Shown: positions 38,271-49,807 of the stretch, one piece after another
Numbering within the stretch: the first letter of the stretch is position 1
Layout: each line of letters starts with the position of its first letter
NCBI GenBank assembly: GCA_030715135.1
Contig: JAUYVH010000003.1
Span: 330,371-394,370 of the forward strand
DNA: 64,000 bases
Direction of reading: 5' to 3'
Origin: Keguizhuia sedimenti
GTDB taxonomy: Bacteria; Pseudomonadota; Gammaproteobacteria; Burkholderiales; Burkholderiaceae_D
Translations under genes and position numbers: made by a program
The notes under the pieces: generated by a model
The model's database searches: none
What the model saw: only the letters and a program-made list of their open reading frames with translations
What the model was told of the DNA's origin: nothing

Positions 38271-38660
38271 TCAGGCGTCGTCCGCATCCTTGGCTCGGGT
38301 CGCATTAGCTTCATCGATGAGCCGCGAGAGCTCGATGCCGCGTGCGGTTGACGTATCATGCACGAAATGCAGTTCCGGCGTCGCATGAATCGTCAAACGG
38401 CGTCCAAGTTGCATGCGCAAAAAACCGGAAGCCTTGCGGAGACCCGCAACAGCATTACGGACCGCTTCCGGATCGTCGTTGAGCATCGTGAAGAACACTT
38501 TTGCATGTGCATAATCCGGCGTCACCTGTACCTCGGTGATAGTGATCATACCGACACGCGGATCCTTCAGCTCGAATGAAATGATTTCGGCAAGGTCGCG
38601 TTGGATCTGATCGGCAACACGCTGGCCGCGAGCGGGGATGGATTTGCTGTGCTTTGCCAT
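38271..38660 (-). CDS. rbfA: Ribosome-binding factor A
   Basis: 129 residues. The KH-like fold starts with [20 protein letters not shown], followed by [20 protein letters not shown] and a C-terminal [20 protein letters not shown]. It acts in maturation of the 5' end of 16S rRNA on the 30S subunit. It follows infB and a terminator-like hairpin. Confidence 0.96.
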   Translation of the reverse strand: MAKHSKSIPARGQRVADQIQRDLAEIISFELKDPRVGMITITEVQVTPDYAHAKVFFTMLNDDPEAVRNAVAGLRKASGFLRMQLGRRLTIHATPELHFVHDTSTARGIELSRLIDEANATRAKDADDA

Positions 38661-38750
38661 AAGAGTTCCGAATGCGTTTACAGAGAGAAGTCCACAGGAT
38701 CAAGCATTTGTCGTGCCCGATCGCATGTGAATAATTTACAAGCGTGGGAG

Positions 38751-38796
38751 AAAATAAAGAGGCAGGCAAGGCATCGAAGAGCTCTCTGCCTGCCTC
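38751..38796 (-). terminator. Hairpin with U-tract between infB and rbfA
   Basis: GAGGCAGGCA (38759-38768) and TGCCTGCCTC (38787-38796) form a perfect 10-bp stem. On the minus strand it is followed by TTTATTTT. It lies just after the infB stop, inside an otherwise continuous operon, so it is likely a partial terminator that lowers rbfA-truB transcription. Confidence 0.72.
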
Positions 38797-38802
38797 TCGC
38801 GA

Positions 38803-41604
38803 TTACAAGGTTCTGGCGACTTCCTGAACCTCGAACACTTCCAGCTGATCGCCTTCCTTGATGTCGTTGAAATTCTTCAGCGACAAACCGCATTCGAAAC
38901 CTGCCTTGACTTCCTTGACGTCGTCCTTGAAGCGCTTGAGCGAGTCAAGTTCACCAGTCCAGATAACGACATTGTTACGCAGCAGACGAACATGCGCTCC
39001 ACGGCGTACCAAACCTTCCAGCACATAACAACCGGCAATTGCACCGACTTTGCTGACCATGAATACCTGGCGGATTTCCACCAGGCCAAGTGCCTGCTCA
39101 CGTTTCTCCGGTGCCAGCATGCCCGACATTGCGGCCTTCACATCGTCGATCGCATCGTAAATGATGTTGTAGTAGCGGATGTCGATGCCGTTCGTTTCAG
39201 CCAGCTTGCGCGCGGATGCATCTGCACGCGTATTAAAGCCGATGATGACAGCCTTCGAGGCCAGTGCCAGGTTCACGTCGGATTCGCTGATGCCGCCGAC
39301 CGCTGCGTGAACGATCTGCACGCGAACTTCGTTGGTCGATAGTTTTTGCATGGAAGCGACCAGCGCTTCCTGGGAACCCTGAACGTCTGCCTTGATGATG
39401 AGAGCGAGATTCTTGACTTCGCCTTCGGCCATCTGGTCGAACATATTTTCCAGTTTTGCAGCTTGCTGCTTGGCCAGCTTTACGTCGCGGAACTTGCCTT
39501 GTCTGAACAAGGCGATTTCACGCGCCTTGCGCTCGTCTGCCATGACCATGACCTCTTCACCCGCGGCGGGCACTTCGGTCAAGCCCTGGATCTCGACAGG
39601 AATCGAAGGTCCTGCGTCCGTAACGCTCTTGCCGGTTTCATCCAGCATGGCACGCACGCGTCCATAAGATGATCCCGCGAGCACTACATCGCCGCGCTTC
39701 AATGTTCCGGCCTGCACCAGGATAGTCGCAACCGGGCCACGACCCTTGTCCAGTTTGGCTTCGATAACCAAGCCCCGTGCCGGAGCGTCTACCTGCGCCG
39801 TCAATTCCAGCACCTCAGCTTGCAGCAACACGTTTTCCAGCAGGTTATCGATACCTTCTCCGGTTTTTGCCGAAACAGGAATAAACGGCGATTCGCCGCC
39901 ATACGCTTCCGGCACAACCTGCTCGGCGATCAATTCCTGCGTGACGCGATCCAGATTTGCGCCCGGTTTGTCGATCTTGTTGATTGCCACGACAAGCGGT
40001 ACGCCTGCCGCCTTCGCATGAGCGATCGCTTCCTTCGTCTGCGGCATGACGCCGTCATCCGCAGCAACGACCAGAATCACGATATCGGTAGCCTTGGCAC
40101 CGCGTGCACGCATGGCGGTAAATGCCTCGTGGCCCGGCGTATCAAGGAAAGTAATTACGCCACGAGGACTTTCGACATGGTACGCGCCGATGTGCTGCGT
40201 AATGCCGCCGGCCTCGCCGGATGCAACCTTGGTGCGGCGAATATAGTCGAGCAGGGAAGTTTTACCATGATCAACGTGGCCCATGACAGTAACCACAGGC
40301 GCGCGTGGCAACGCTTCCGCATCGGCATTCTGCATGCCTACTTCAAGCAAGGCTTCCGGATCGTCCAGCTTGGCAGCATGTGCCTTGTGGCCCATCTCTT
40401 CGACCACGATCATCGCAGTCTCCTGGTCCAGCACCTGGTTGATGGTTACCATCTGGCCCAGCTTCATCAATTGCTTGATGACTTCCGAGGCCTTGACGGA
40501 CATCTTGTGCGCAAGCTCGGCAACAGTGATTGTCTCGGGCACAAACACTTCCCTGACTACTGCTTCCGTCGGAACCTGGAAGTTGCTTTCACGCTCCTCA
40601 TGATGACCATGGCGCTTGCCTTTCGGACCGGCGCGCCAGCTGTCGCGCGCGCCAGATGTGGCGGCGCCTCCGCGTGTCTTCATTCCGACACCACGCTTCT
40701 TAGCAGCTTCATCCTGCCAGGTTGAGGATACATTTGCCGACTTGATCGATTTCTTGTCGACTCCGACAACAGGTTTCTTTTCCTCTTTTTTCTCGCCTTT
40801 CTTTTCAGCGGGCTTGTGCAGGGTGCCCTCCGCTGCCTTTGCAACAGGCGCGGGTTCAGGTGCCTTGATGACCTTGCGCGGCGCATTCATCATTGCCTTG
40901 ATCTGCGCGACCTCGTCCGCGACCAGTTTGCGTGCGCGTTCGGTAGCTGCCGCCTTTTCATGGGCTTCTTTTTCCAGCTCGGCGTTTTTCTTTCTGGCTT
41001 CCTCCGCGGCTGCGCGCTTCTGCGCTTCGTCCGCTTTTGTCTCTTCGGACCGTGATTGATCGGCCGCGGCTTCCGCTTGGGCAGCAGCGCGCTCTGCTTC
41101 GAGGCGTGCCTGCTCCTTGGCTCTCGCTTCAGCCTGTTCCGCTTCGAGCTTGGCCAGGCGCTCCTGCTTCTCGCGCAATTCAGCTTCCTGGCGTGCCATC
41201 AGCTCCGCATGACGGCGTGCTTCTTCCTCACGGCGTGCCGTTTCGGCTTCGTCAACAATCGGTGCAGGAGTCGCTGCCGGAGCCGGCTCGGCAACCGGTT
41301 CATCGCGCTTGATAAAGGTGCGCTTCTTGCGAACTTCGACCTGGATGGTACGCGACTTACCCGTCGCATCGGCCTGCTTGATTTCCGTGGTTTCCTTGCG
41401 CGTCAGCGTAATCTTCTTCTTCTCGCCATCCTGCGCTACACCATGTACACGGCGCAAATGGCCCAAAAGCTTGTCCTTATCCTCTTTTGACAAAGGATCG
41501 GACTCCGAACTCTTTTCAACGCCTGCAGCACGCAACTGCGTAAGCAGAAGATCCGCTGGCATTTTCAGCTCGGTGGCAAATTGGGCTACGTTGTTACTCG
41601 CCAT
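38803..41604 (-). CDS. infB: Translation initiation factor IF-2
   Basis: 933 residues. An N-terminal IF2N domain ([20 protein letters not shown]) is followed by a long Ala/Glu/Lys/Arg coiled region at about 105-240 and a second IF2N-type unit. The G domain contains [33 protein letters not shown] and NKIDKPGAN. The C-terminal domains end in [10 protein letters not shown]. It brings initiator tRNA to the 30S subunit. It is long for the family, mostly because of the coiled region, as usual in betaproteobacteria. Confidence 0.97.
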   Translation of the reverse strand: MASNNVAQFATELKMPADLLLTQLRAAGVEKSSESDPLSKEDKDKLLGHLRRVHGVAQDGEKKKITLTRKETTEIKQADATGKSRTIQVEVRKKRTFIKRDEPVAEPAPAATPAPIVDEAETARREEEARRHAELMARQEAELREKQERLAKLEAEQAEARAKEQARLEAERAAAQAEAAADQSRSEETKADEAQKRAAAEEARKKNAELEKEAHEKAAATERARKLVADEVAQIKAMMNAPRKVIKAPEPAPVAKAAEGTLHKPAEKKGEKKEEKKPVVGVDKKSIKSANVSSTWQDEAAKKRGVGMKTRGGAATSGARDSWRAGPKGKRHGHHEERESNFQVPTEAVVREVFVPETITVAELAHKMSVKASEVIKQLMKLGQMVTINQVLDQETAMIVVEEMGHKAHAAKLDDPEALLEVGMQNADAEALPRAPVVTVMGHVDHGKTSLLDYIRRTKVASGEAGGITQHIGAYHVESPRGVITFLDTPGHEAFTAMRARGAKATDIVILVVAADDGVMPQTKEAIAHAKAAGVPLVVAINKIDKPGANLDRVTQELIAEQVVPEAYGGESPFIPVSAKTGEGIDNLLENVLLQAEVLELTAQVDAPARGLVIEAKLDKGRGPVATILVQAGTLKRGDVVLAGSSYGRVRAMLDETGKSVTDAGPSIPVEIQGLTEVPAAGEEVMVMADERKAREIALFRQGKFRDVKLAKQQAAKLENMFDQMAEGEVKNLALIIKADVQGSQEALVASMQKLSTNEVRVQIVHAAVGGISESDVNLALASKAVIIGFNTRADASARKLAETNGIDIRYYNIIYDAIDDVKAAMSGMLAPEKREQALGLVEIRQVFMVSKVGAIAGCYVLEGLVRRGAHVRLLRNNVVIWTGELDSLKRFKDDVKEVKAGFECGLSLKNFNDIKEGDQLEVFEVQEVARTL

Positions 41605-41652
41605 TCATTCCTCTTTTCTGTGTGACGCGATGTTGCAGTTTTTATGCAACAA

Positions 41653-43212
41653 TCATTTTTGCTCGGTCAAGCTCCATGCTTTTGCCTGCAAGGCTTTGGC
41701 GCGGTCATCATATTTGGCGTCGATCAGACGCATTTCATCATCGGTCACGTCTGCAAATTGAGTTTCAATCAATTGCCGTGCCCGATCGGTCGACAATGCC
41801 AGGATCGCGCCGAATTCGTCGTATGCAAGTCCCGAGAAACCTTCCAGGGTCTTGATGCCTGCAAGCCCAAGCTTGCCGGCTGTGACGCGATCAATGCCAT
41901 CCAGGTTGATCAGGGCATTGTCCATGCCTTCCAGGCCTTCTTCAGAAGCAATTGCCTCAGTTACCAATGCGTCACGAGCACGATTACGCAATTCGTTGAC
42001 TGTTTCTTCATCGAAGGATTCGATCTCAAGCATCTCGGTAATCGGCACGTAAGCGATTTCTTCCAGACTTGCAAAACCTTCCTGCGCCAGGATGTCAGCC
42101 ACCTCCTGGTCGACATCGAGTTTTTCCATGAAGAGCGTACGAACTGCTGCGGTTTCCTGTGCGGATTTGTCCGCCGACTCTTCTGCGGTCATGATATTGA
42201 TCTGCCATCCGGTCAACTCCGACGCCAGGCGCACATTCTGCCCGCCGCGCCCGATCGCAATCGCAAGATTCTCTTCATCGACCACTACATCCATCGCATG
42301 CTTTTCTTCATCGACGACGATCGAAGAGACGTTTGCCGGTGCCAATGCGCCGATGACAAATTGTGCCGGATCTTCCGACCACAGGACGATGTCGACACGC
42401 TCCCCGCCCAGTTCGCCCGTTACGGCCTGCACACGCGAACCGCGCATGCCGACGCAGGTGCCAATCGGATCGATCCGCTTGTCGCTGGTAAACACTGCAA
42501 TCTTTGCCCGAACCCCGGGATCGCGAGCCGCCGACTTAATTTGGAGCAAGCCCTGTTCGATCTCAGGCACTTCCAACTCAAACAGCTTCATAATAAATTC
42601 TGGAGCGGTGCGAGACAAGATCACTTGAGGGCCGCGTGCGTTGCGTTCAATGCGCAATATGTAGGCACGCACCCGGTCACCGATACGAAGGTTTTCCTTG
42701 GGAATCATTTGATCCCGCGGCAAACGCGCTTCAATCTTTCCGGACTCCACGATCGCGTCGCCGCGCTCCATCCGCTTCACTGTGCCGGTAACAAGCGAAT
42801 CGCCACGTTCCAGGAAGTCGCTCAGTATCTGCTCACGCTCTGCATCACGGATACGCTGCAGGACAACCTGCTTGGTATCCTGCGCGAAACGGCGACCGAA
42901 ATCGACGGATTCGATCGGTTCTTCGATATAGTCATCCACCTCGATGTCAGGAATCTGCTCCTTTGCCTCGAAATGAAGGATTTCCTGATCAGGAAGTTGC
43001 AAACCCGCATCGTCAGGCACCACATGCCAACGGCGGAATGACTCGAATTCGCCTGTGTCGCGATCGATAGCAACGCGGATGTCCACATCGCCTTCGTAAC
43101 GCTTTTTAGTCGCTTGCGCGAGCGCGTGCTCCAATGCGCCGAAGACGATATCTTTATTCACATTTTTTTCGCGTGCCAGCGCATCGACCAACAATAAAAC
43201 TTCGCGACTCAT
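41653..43212 (-). CDS. nusA: Transcription termination/antitermination factor NusA
   Basis: 519 residues, with N-terminal RNA-polymerase-binding domain ([20 protein letters not shown]), an S1 domain, KH1 ([20 protein letters not shown]) and KH2 ([20 protein letters not shown]). Two C-terminal acidic repeats end in [18 protein letters not shown]. It controls pausing, termination and antitermination. The start overlaps the rimP stop by 4 bases (ATGA), indicating translational coupling. Confidence 0.97.
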   Translation of the reverse strand: MSREVLLLVDALAREKNVNKDIVFGALEHALAQATKKRYEGDVDIRVAIDRDTGEFESFRRWHVVPDDAGLQLPDQEILHFEAKEQIPDIEVDDYIEEPIESVDFGRRFAQDTKQVVLQRIRDAEREQILSDFLERGDSLVTGTVKRMERGDAIVESGKIEARLPRDQMIPKENLRIGDRVRAYILRIERNARGPQVILSRTAPEFIMKLFELEVPEIEQGLLQIKSAARDPGVRAKIAVFTSDKRIDPIGTCVGMRGSRVQAVTGELGGERVDIVLWSEDPAQFVIGALAPANVSSIVVDEEKHAMDVVVDEENLAIAIGRGGQNVRLASELTGWQINIMTAEESADKSAQETAAVRTLFMEKLDVDQEVADILAQEGFASLEEIAYVPITEMLEIESFDEETVNELRNRARDALVTEAIASEEGLEGMDNALINLDGIDRVTAGKLGLAGIKTLEGFSGLAYDEFGAILALSTDRARQLIETQFADVTDDEMRLIDAKYDDRAKALQAKAWSLTEQK

Positions 43213-43694
43213 GCTTTGCGGCTCCTAAAATCGACTTTCGGCACCAAACGTGCCTTATCCACGTCGGCCAGCTCAAATTCCAGCAGAGCAGGCCCATCAT
43301 TTGTTTCAAATTCCAGCTTCAGCTTCTCACCTTCAGGCTCATGCAAAATGCCCTGAAACGACTTGCGGTTAGCAGCGCCCGCCATCGGCATGCGCAGTTT
43401 CACGATTGCTTCCTGCCCCGCAAATCGCTGAAAATCGGCGACTTTCTTGAGAGGCCGATCCAGGCCGGGAGAAGAAACCTCCAGCCGCTCGTAAGGAACG
43501 TTTTCAACGGTCAGCACATGCTGGAGCTGATAGGTCACTTTTGCACAATCTTCAACCGTGACTGGGCCGGGATGCTCTGCGCTCGGCAAAAAGTCGATAT
43601 AGACACGCAACAAACCGCGCGCCGCATGTTCAAGATCGACCAATTCATATCCCATGCCGCCGATCGTCGTTTCAATCAGTTGCGACAATTGCAA
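43209..43694 (-). CDS. rimP: Ribosome maturation factor RimP (TTG start)
   Basis: 161 residues. The start codon is TTG, with GGAG seven bases before it; the N-terminus [20 protein letters not shown] matches the family at once, so this start is good. Further marks are [29 protein letters not shown] and [12 protein letters not shown]. It helps 30S assembly. It is the first gene of the rimP-nusA-infB-rbfA-truB operon. The rare start codon may keep expression low. Confidence 0.94.
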   Translation of the reverse strand: MQLSQLIETTIGGMGYELVDLEHAARGLLRVYIDFLPSAEHPGPVTVEDCAKVTYQLQHVLTVENVPYERLEVSSPGLDRPLKKVADFQRFAGQEAIVKLRMPMAGAANRKSFQGILHEPEGEKLKLEFETNDGPALLEFELADVDKARLVPKVDFRSRKA

Positions 43695-43781
43695 AAAAAT
43701 TCTCCGACTCTGGTGTATAAATTCTTATTGCACAAAACAGCCGCACGGCTGAATCATTAGGCAATACGAAAACTGTTTAAC

Positions 43782-43813
43782 AAAAAAAAAATGGGCAAAC
43801 CGCCCATCTTTTT
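43782..43813. terminator. Bidirectional Rho-independent terminator
   Basis: The stem ATGGGC (43791-43796)/GCCCAT (43802-43807) is flanked by a run of nine A on one side and five T on the other. Read on the minus strand it ends the scpB-rluB transcript, about 160 bases after the rluB stop, and shields rimP from read-through. Confidence 0.8.
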
Positions 43814-43968
43814 ATCGTTAAGCCGCCATGCACTTCTTCAAGCGCCGAACGGAAACTTTGTCAAGCCTCAAATTATATAACATTAATTCATGCGCCGCAA
43901 TCCAACATCTGGCTTACGCCCGGGAAGTCCCGGGCAAGCGTGCTGCAAAACCAAGTTAAAAAAGGGGC

Positions 43969-45597
43969 TTATGGCTTTGTACGCCGGCGCTGGCCGGAAA
44001 AATTCCCGTATTGCTCCGACGGACGTGCCGCACCCGACCCACGGCGCGGCGCAGCTGAACTGGCGAAGCCCAGGGAAGTCTGCAGCGGATCAGGCTGGCG
44101 GGAGCGGGGCTTGCCAACCGGCCGCCCCTGACTCTGGCCCTGCCCCGGACCCGGACTTTGCCATTGGCCTGGGCCAGCAGGGCGGTTAGATGCCCTTCTA
44201 TTCCCCGCCTGAAAATCATTGCCGCCCTGGCCTTTTGCACCCTGGCGACCTTTTTGCTGCGGGTTTTGCGCAGATGGGCTGTTCAATCCGCTCATGGCCA
44301 GCAAATCGCGCACGGCATGCTCGTCCATCTCCTGCCAGCGCCCGCGTTTAAGGCCGCGCGGCAGCGTAATAGCGCCATATCGGGTACGGATCAGACGTGA
44401 CACGGTCAAACCGACTGCCTCGAACATGCGACGAACTTCGCGATTACGACCTTCGCCTATGGTGACGCGATACCACTTATTGATGCCCTCGCCGCCTCCG
44501 TCCGCAATTTTTGAGAACTGGGCAACGCCATCATCCAGTTCAACGCCGCTCAGCAATTTTTGCCGCATTCCCTCTTCAAGCTCGCCCAAGGTACGAACGG
44601 CGTACTCACGCTCGATACCGTAACGCGGGTGCATGAGCCTGTTGGCAAGATCGCCCGAGGTTGTAAACAACAGCAAACCTTCGGTATTGAAGTCCAGTCT
44701 TCCCACCGCCAACCATTTTGCTGCCTTCATATTAGGCAAACGGTCGAAAACCGAGGTGCGCCCTTCCGGATCGCTATGGCTCACAATTTCGCCGGCCTGC
44801 TTATGATAGATCAGCACACGCGGTGGACGCTTGCTGATTTTGCGCTGCACCAGCTTGCCATTGATTCTGACCTGATCGGTTGGAAGAATGCGTTGTCCAA
44901 TATGCGCCGGCTCACCATTGACCGACACCCTGCCGGCAATAATGAGTTCTTCCATGTCTCGTCGCGATCCCAAGCCCGCTTCCGCCAATACCTTGTGCAA
45001 TTTTGGCGCATCGTCGTCCGCGCTCAAGTCCCGCCGAACCTGCTTTGCCTGTTGCGAACGCGCTCCGTTGCGGCCGCCCGATCCATTCTCCGCCTTATCC
45101 TCACTGTCAGCCTGATCAAAAGCCTCAGAGGTGACAAAAGAAAATACATCATCAGGATTATTGGTCTCGACACCGTCTTTCCGGCGTACCGCTGCCTTGC
45201 CGTTTCGGCGGTCTTCCGGCTGCCGGGAACGTTGCTGTGGCCTGCCGTTTTTTTGAGGACGTGGCTGAGTTTGCGTATCGCTTGATTCGGATTTCACATT
45301 TTCGTCTGAAAACAGTGCTGCCTGCACCGCTTCAACCCCCGCGGGTTCCAGATTGGATTCATGCGTACGAGGCTTCTCCTCATTACGCCGCTCGCCATTC
45401 TTATGGTTTGCATCGCCCCGCGATCTTGCGCGTCGCAGGGTACGAGGGCCGCGCAGTCCCCGCTTTTGCGGCTGACTATTCTTTTCAGTACTTTGTTCGG
45501 CTTGATTTCCGTTTTCGGATTTTTCTTTGACTTGCGAAGGATTTTCAGCTGTTGGAATCACTGAGGAATCGTCATTGGAATTAGGCAGGGTCATCAT
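43969..45597 (-). CDS. rluB: 23S rRNA pseudouridine(2605) synthase RluB with long disordered arms
   Basis: About 542 residues from the ATGATG at 45597; upstream in-frame codons lie within scpB. About 200 N-terminal residues are polar and low-complexity, rich in Gln, Asn, Arg and Glu. Then come an S4 domain ([20 protein letters not shown]) and the RluB/E/F catalytic domain with the Asp motif [17 protein letters not shown] and [20 protein letters not shown]. About 85 C-terminal residues are Gln/Gly/Arg-rich ([13 protein letters not shown]). It modifies helix 89 of 23S rRNA. The start overlaps the end of scpB. Confidence 0.9.
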   Translation of the reverse strand: MMTLPNSNDDSSVIPTAENPSQVKEKSENGNQAEQSTEKNSQPQKRGLRGPRTLRRARSRGDANHKNGERRNEEKPRTHESNLEPAGVEAVQAALFSDENVKSESSDTQTQPRPQKNGRPQQRSRQPEDRRNGKAAVRRKDGVETNNPDDVFSFVTSEAFDQADSEDKAENGSGGRNGARSQQAKQVRRDLSADDDAPKLHKVLAEAGLGSRRDMEELIIAGRVSVNGEPAHIGQRILPTDQVRINGKLVQRKISKRPPRVLIYHKQAGEIVSHSDPEGRTSVFDRLPNMKAAKWLAVGRLDFNTEGLLLFTTSGDLANRLMHPRYGIEREYAVRTLGELEEGMRQKLLSGVELDDGVAQFSKIADGGGEGINKWYRVTIGEGRNREVRRMFEAVGLTVSRLIRTRYGAITLPRGLKRGRWQEMDEHAVRDLLAMSGLNSPSAQNPQQKGRQGAKGQGGNDFQAGNRRASNRPAGPGQWQSPGPGQGQSQGRPVGKPRSRQPDPLQTSLGFASSAAPRRGSGAARPSEQYGNFSGQRRRTKP

Positions 45598-46402
45598 TCG
45601 ATTTTTGGTTAGGTCGTTCAGCCTGATCGGCTGATTTTGCTTCGCCATCAGGAGGCAGGTCGTCATCAGCGGATGCTTGCTCAAGCACTTCCATATCCGC
45701 TGGCACCATGGCTTCAGACTTTTCCACGATATTTTCCGTCAATGGAAATATGCCGTTGTCGGCATCGGCGACAAGTTCACTCGGAAGATTAATGTCAGCT
45801 TCCTCTAAACGGGACTGCAGACCAGCTTCGAGAGCCTGGAGCTCGGTCAGTTCCCCGGTTGTTTTATCGCCGGCCAATTCTTGCAATGGCGGTAATTGAT
45901 CAAGTGACGTCAATCCCAGGTCATCAAGAAATTGCCTGGTTGTCGCAAAAAGAGAGGGACGTCCCGGAACGTCGCGATGTCCGATTGATTCAATCCAGCC
46001 GCGATCTTCCAGCATTTTAATCGTTTGCGAATTTACGGTTACGCCGCGAATTTCCTCGATATCGCCCCGCGTGACCGGCTGCCGGTAAGCGATAATTGCC
46101 AGAGTCTCAAGCGTGGCACGCGTATACTTGGGCGGCTTTTCGGGATTGAGTCGTTCCAGATAAATCTTCATTTCAGGACGGCTCTGAAAACGCCATCCGG
46201 TCGACAGGCTTACCAGCTCAATGCCTTTATCCGCCCAGTCGCTCCGCAATTCTTCAAGCATTTGCCTGATTTTTTCCGTGCCGATCTCTTCGCCGTCATC
46301 ATCATGCTCGACATAAAGCTTTTTCAGATCGTTGACGGACAAAGGCTCATGCGTGCATAGCAATGCGGTTTCGAGGACCTTTTTCGCCTCAGCTGTATTC
46401 AT
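45581..46402 (-). CDS. scpB: Segregation and condensation protein B
   Basis: 273 residues. Two winged-helix domains are marked by [49 protein letters not shown] and [20 protein letters not shown]. The C-terminal 90 residues are acidic. ScpB is the kleisin-associated partner of ScpA and SMC in chromosome condensation. No scpA lies nearby. The gene overlaps rluB by about 17 bases. Confidence 0.94.
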   Translation of the reverse strand: MNTAEAKKVLETALLCTHEPLSVNDLKKLYVEHDDDGEEIGTEKIRQMLEELRSDWADKGIELVSLSTGWRFQSRPEMKIYLERLNPEKPPKYTRATLETLAIIAYRQPVTRGDIEEIRGVTVNSQTIKMLEDRGWIESIGHRDVPGRPSLFATTRQFLDDLGLTSLDQLPPLQELAGDKTTGELTELQALEAGLQSRLEEADINLPSELVADADNGIFPLTENIVEKSEAMVPADMEVLEQASADDDLPPDGEAKSADQAERPNQKSNDDPA

Positions 46403-46560
46403 GTGCGATTCTTGTTTGACTTTTTAGTTGCAAATGCAGAGATTAATTCAACGGCCTGCATCAACCCTTGATGCAGTCTGGTTTGAGAACCTGTTGATAC
46501 TGCTTTCCGACGCTCTTTTTATTGGAGGTGTAATGCTGAGCGGGATTTACTAAGAATTCT

Positions 46561-46637
<77 letters not shown>

Positions 46638-46807
46638 TCTGAAGATGTGAACTATACATGGTATTGAATACTTATGCAAACTCCTTCTGGCATCATTTCA
46701 AGGTGATACACTTCTGTTGAATTATTCGATTCGCAAATCGCCCGGAATCCGCCTGCATCACTCCGGGATGCTTGCTAAGCACCTACCCTAATTTGCCATT
46801 TATTTTC

Positions 46808-47374
46808 ATGAAATTTTGTTCTGAGTGCGCTCAGCCCGTATCCTTACTGATTCCGCCGGACGATACCAGACCGCGATATGTATGCGGTCAATGCGGCACC
46901 ATTCATTATCAGAATCCCAAAATGGTCATTGGCTCGGTTCCTGTGTGGCAGCGCGATGGAGACACGCAGATTCTTCTTTGCAAACGAGCGATCGAACCTC
47001 GGCTTGGATACTGGACCTTGCCAGCAGGGTTCATGGAAAACAACGAGACAACGAGCGATGCCGCATTGCGTGAAACCCTTGAGGAAGCCGGAGCAAGGCT
47101 TGAACTGCATCAATTATTTTCGCTGCTCAATGTGCCGCATGCTCATCAGGTGCACATGTTTTATCGCGCCACGCTACTCGATCTAGATTTCTCCGCCGGC
47201 GTTGAAAGCCTGGATGTACGCCTCTTTTCCGAAGAAGAAATACCTTGGGACGACATTGCGTTCCCGACCGTTGCACATACCTTGAAATTCTTTTTTTCGG
47301 ATCTTGAAAAAGTCCGGCACGGCGGAAATTTCGAGCTTCATACACATGACATTATCAAACCCGCCATCAGATAG
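46808..47374 (+). CDS. Nudix hydrolase with N-terminal zinc ribbon
   Basis: 188 residues from the ATG at 46808; 12 extra upstream codons are open but unlikely. A CSEC...CGQC pair at about 4-31 makes a small zinc ribbon, followed by HYQNPKMVIGSVP. The Nudix box is complete: GFMENNETTSDAALRETLEE plus AGARL. The arrangement resembles the NudC/ADP-ribose pyrophosphatase-like group, but the short C-terminus and missing NudC signature leave the substrate open; a nucleotide or NAD-type pyrophosphate is likely. Confidence 0.88.
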   Translation: MKFCSECAQPVSLLIPPDDTRPRYVCGQCGTIHYQNPKMVIGSVPVWQRDGDTQILLCKRAIEPRLGYWTLPAGFMENNETTSDAALRETLEEAGARLELHQLFSLLNVPHAHQVHMFYRATLLDLDFSAGVESLDVRLFSEEEIPWDDIAFPTVAHTLKFFFSDLEKVRHGGNFELHTHDIIKPAIR

Positions 47375-47389
47375 CCTTCAAGCACTGAA

Positions 47390-47407
47390 CGCCGGCACAA
47401 GCCGGCG
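47390..47407 (+). terminator. Hairpin after the Nudix gene
   Basis: CGCCGGC (47390-47396) and GCCGGCG (47401-47407) form a 7-bp stem with a 4-base ACAA loop, 16 bases after the stop. No U-tract follows, so it is a weak candidate. Confidence 0.42.
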
Positions 47408-47619
47408 TATTAGGGCGCGTGCAAAATCATGTGCATTGATTAGATATGTCCCTAAGGAATTGACCGAATGCACAGCGAATGGCGGGTCCTCGTTAACCGG
47501 CAGCTCCCGGCATTCGGCATCGAAGTGGCGCACCTTGCCTTCCTTCGGGCACATGCGTCAGAAGATTTCAAGAATTGAATTGGCCTGCCTCCAGTCGCAA
47601 GCCGAAACCCGGCTTGGGT

Positions 47620-48822
47620 TTACCAGTTTGCCTCACGCTCCGGAGTAGCCGTGATTTTATGAACCGACAAATCGGCACCATCGAATTCCTGCTCCGGATC
47701 CAAACGGATACCGACCATCCGCTTCATGACGCCGTAAATCACAAATCCGCCAAGCAAGGCAATCGCGATTCCGCAAAGCGTTCCAACCAGTTGCGACATG
47801 AAGGAAACACCACCCAATCCACCCAGCATTTTAGATCCGAAGATGCCTGCGGCAATTCCTCCCCATGCGCCGCACAATCCATGCAAGGGCCATACGCCAA
47901 GCACGTCATCGATTTTCCACTTGTTTTGCGTCAAGGTGAACATGCTTACGAAAACAGCTCCGGCTATGGCGCCCGTGATCAAGGCGCCAAGCGGATGCAT
48001 GACATCGGAGCCTGCGCATATTGCAACCAGTCCGGCCAAAGGCCCGTTATAAGCGAATCCCGGGTCGTTTTTACCCGCGAGGACTGCGGCAAGAGTTCCC
48101 CCAACCATTGCCATCAAAGAGTTTATCGCCACCAGGCCGCTTATTTTATCGATGGTCTGCGCGCTCATGACATTGAACCCAAACCATCCGACCGTAAGTA
48201 TCCATGCCCCCAAAGCAAGGAACGGGATACTGGAAGGCGGGTGGGCCGCAATGGCGCCGTCTTTTGAGTACCGACCTCTGCGCGCGCCGAGCATGAGAAC
48301 AGCCGGCAATGCGGCCCATCCGCCAACGGCATGCACCACGATTGATCCGGCGAAGTCATGAAATTCGGATGAAAACATTTCTTTAAGCCATGCCTGCCAT
48401 CCAAATCGCTGGTTCCAAACCATCCCTTCAAAAAAGGGATATACCAATCCGACCAGAAGCGCCGTAGCGAGCAACTGCGGATAGAATTTGGCGCGTTCCG
48501 CAATACCGCCGGAAATAATGGCCGGAATAGCTGCGGCAAAAGTAAGGAGGAAGAAAAATTTTACTAGTTCGAAACCGTTCTTTTCCGCGAGCACCTCGGC
48601 ACTGCTGAAAAAATTGATTCCATATGCCACGCTGTAGCCAATAAAAAAATAGGCAATCGTGGAAATGGCAAAATCCACTAAAATTTTGACAAGGGCGTTG
48701 ACTTGATTTTTTTTGCGAACTGTACCAAGTTCCAGAAAGGCGAAACCTGCATGCATCGCCAAAATCATGATGGCCCCGAGTAAGATAAACAAAGTATCGG
48801 TACCATTTTTAAGTGCATCCAT
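47620..48822 (-). CDS. amt: Ammonium transporter Amt
   Basis: 400 residues, 11 helices expected. The start is the ATG at 48822 behind GGGAGAAG. The conserved DFAGSIVVHAVGG carries the Asp and first of the twin His residues, and WPLHGLCGAWGGIAAGIFG the second; GGIAERAKFYPQLL and TVGWFGFNVMSA also fit. It conducts ammonium across the inner membrane as a trimer. No glnK/P-II gene is adjacent, which is unusual; a sigma-54-type promoter lies just upstream. Confidence 0.93.
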   Translation of the reverse strand: MDALKNGTDTLFILLGAIMILAMHAGFAFLELGTVRKKNQVNALVKILVDFAISTIAYFFIGYSVAYGINFFSSAEVLAEKNGFELVKFFFLLTFAAAIPAIISGGIAERAKFYPQLLATALLVGLVYPFFEGMVWNQRFGWQAWLKEMFSSEFHDFAGSIVVHAVGGWAALPAVLMLGARRGRYSKDGAIAAHPPSSIPFLALGAWILTVGWFGFNVMSAQTIDKISGLVAINSLMAMVGGTLAAVLAGKNDPGFAYNGPLAGLVAICAGSDVMHPLGALITGAIAGAVFVSMFTLTQNKWKIDDVLGVWPLHGLCGAWGGIAAGIFGSKMLGGLGGVSFMSQLVGTLCGIAIALLGGFVIYGVMKRMVGIRLDPEQEFDGADLSVHKITATPEREANW

Positions 48823-48872
48823 GCCAAGCTTCTCCCTATAAATGTGCAAAATATTGCTTTATCCTTTCAATT

Positions 48873-48890
48873 AAGCAATATTTATTCCAA
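48873..48890 (-). promoter_or_regulatory. Candidate sigma-54 promoter of amt
   Basis: The minus-strand sequence TTGGAATAAATATTGCTT has GG and GC separated by exactly 10 bases, with a TTGC -12 element as in the consensus. The -24 part lacks the usual CAC after GG. A start at about 48863 would leave a leader of some 40 bases before the amt ATG. Ammonium transporters are classically under NtrC and sigma-54. Confidence 0.45.
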
Positions 48891-49004
48891 TTTAGTGCAT
48901 GACATTAACTTATTGATTTAAATAATTATTTTTATAAAGCATTATTTATTTTAAAAACGAAGCACCTCAATCGTGCAAATGAGGCTCCAGATTGGTGAAA
49001 AACC

Positions 49005-49727
49005 GTGATCCCATGGCTTGATAAAACCGCTCCTTTTCCAGACGTTTCGGAAGCCCTGACCGAAATGGAAGGCGCCCCGGGCTTGCTAGCTGCGGGTGGC
49101 GATCTGTCGCCGCAGCGCTTGCTGGATGCGTATCGTCATGGGATTTTTCCCTGGTTTTCCGAAGGACAGCCCATTCTTTGGTGGAGCACTGATCCGCGCA
49201 TGGTTTTATTCACAGAATGCTTTGCCATTTCCCATAGCTTGAAAAAGAAGCTGAAGCAGGTGCAAAAGAGCATGCATACTGACAAGCGCTGGGAGGTGCG
49301 CTTCGACACGGCCTTCGAAGAAGTCATGCATGCCTGCGCCGCTCCGCGCAGGGAAGGTGCCGGCACATGGATATCGCCATCGATCGTAAAAGGATATTGC
49401 GCCTTGCACAAAGCAGGCTACGCTCATTCCGCAGAGTTATGGCTTGACAAGCAACTTGTAGGTGGTGCCTACGGTGTATGTATCGGAAGAATGTTTTATG
49501 GCGAATCAATGTTCGCCAAAGTCAGCGATGCATCGAAAATTGCACTTGCCTATCTTGTACATTTCTTGCGTCAGAACGGTGTTGCCCTGATCGACTGCCA
49601 ACAGGAAACCTCGCATCTTGCATCCCTGGGAGCTGCGCCCATATCCAGAAATGAATTCATTCGATATCTGCAGCATGCAATCGCACAGCCGGAAATTAAA
49701 ACATGGAAACCAATTGATTTATTTTGA
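49005..49727 (+). CDS. aat: Leucyl/phenylalanyl-tRNA-protein transferase (GTG start)
   Basis: 240 residues starting with [20 protein letters not shown]. Hallmarks: [54 protein letters not shown], and [20 protein letters not shown]. It adds Leu or Phe to proteins with N-terminal Lys or Arg, marking them for ClpAP. The bpt gene 80 bases downstream does the analogous job for acidic termini. Confidence 0.96.
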   Translation: MIPWLDKTAPFPDVSEALTEMEGAPGLLAAGGDLSPQRLLDAYRHGIFPWFSEGQPILWWSTDPRMVLFTECFAISHSLKKKLKQVQKSMHTDKRWEVRFDTAFEEVMHACAAPRREGAGTWISPSIVKGYCALHKAGYAHSAELWLDKQLVGGAYGVCIGRMFYGESMFAKVSDASKIALAYLVHFLRQNGVALIDCQQETSHLASLGAAPISRNEFIRYLQHAIAQPEIKTWKPIDLF

Positions 49728-49807
49728 ATCCCTGTATGAAAAGTTTTATTTGGCGCTGATAAAACAGTGTACAGTTCAAATACCTGCATTGCCGTTTCCA
49801 ATCGCAC

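Noticed and set aside
41644..43041. Long plus-strand open frame of 465 codons
   Set aside because: Antisense to nusA, which is a full-length, clearly recognised gene.
45581..46402. A missing scpA beside scpB as evidence of gene loss
   Set aside because: In this order scpA often lies elsewhere in the chromosome, so absence here says little.
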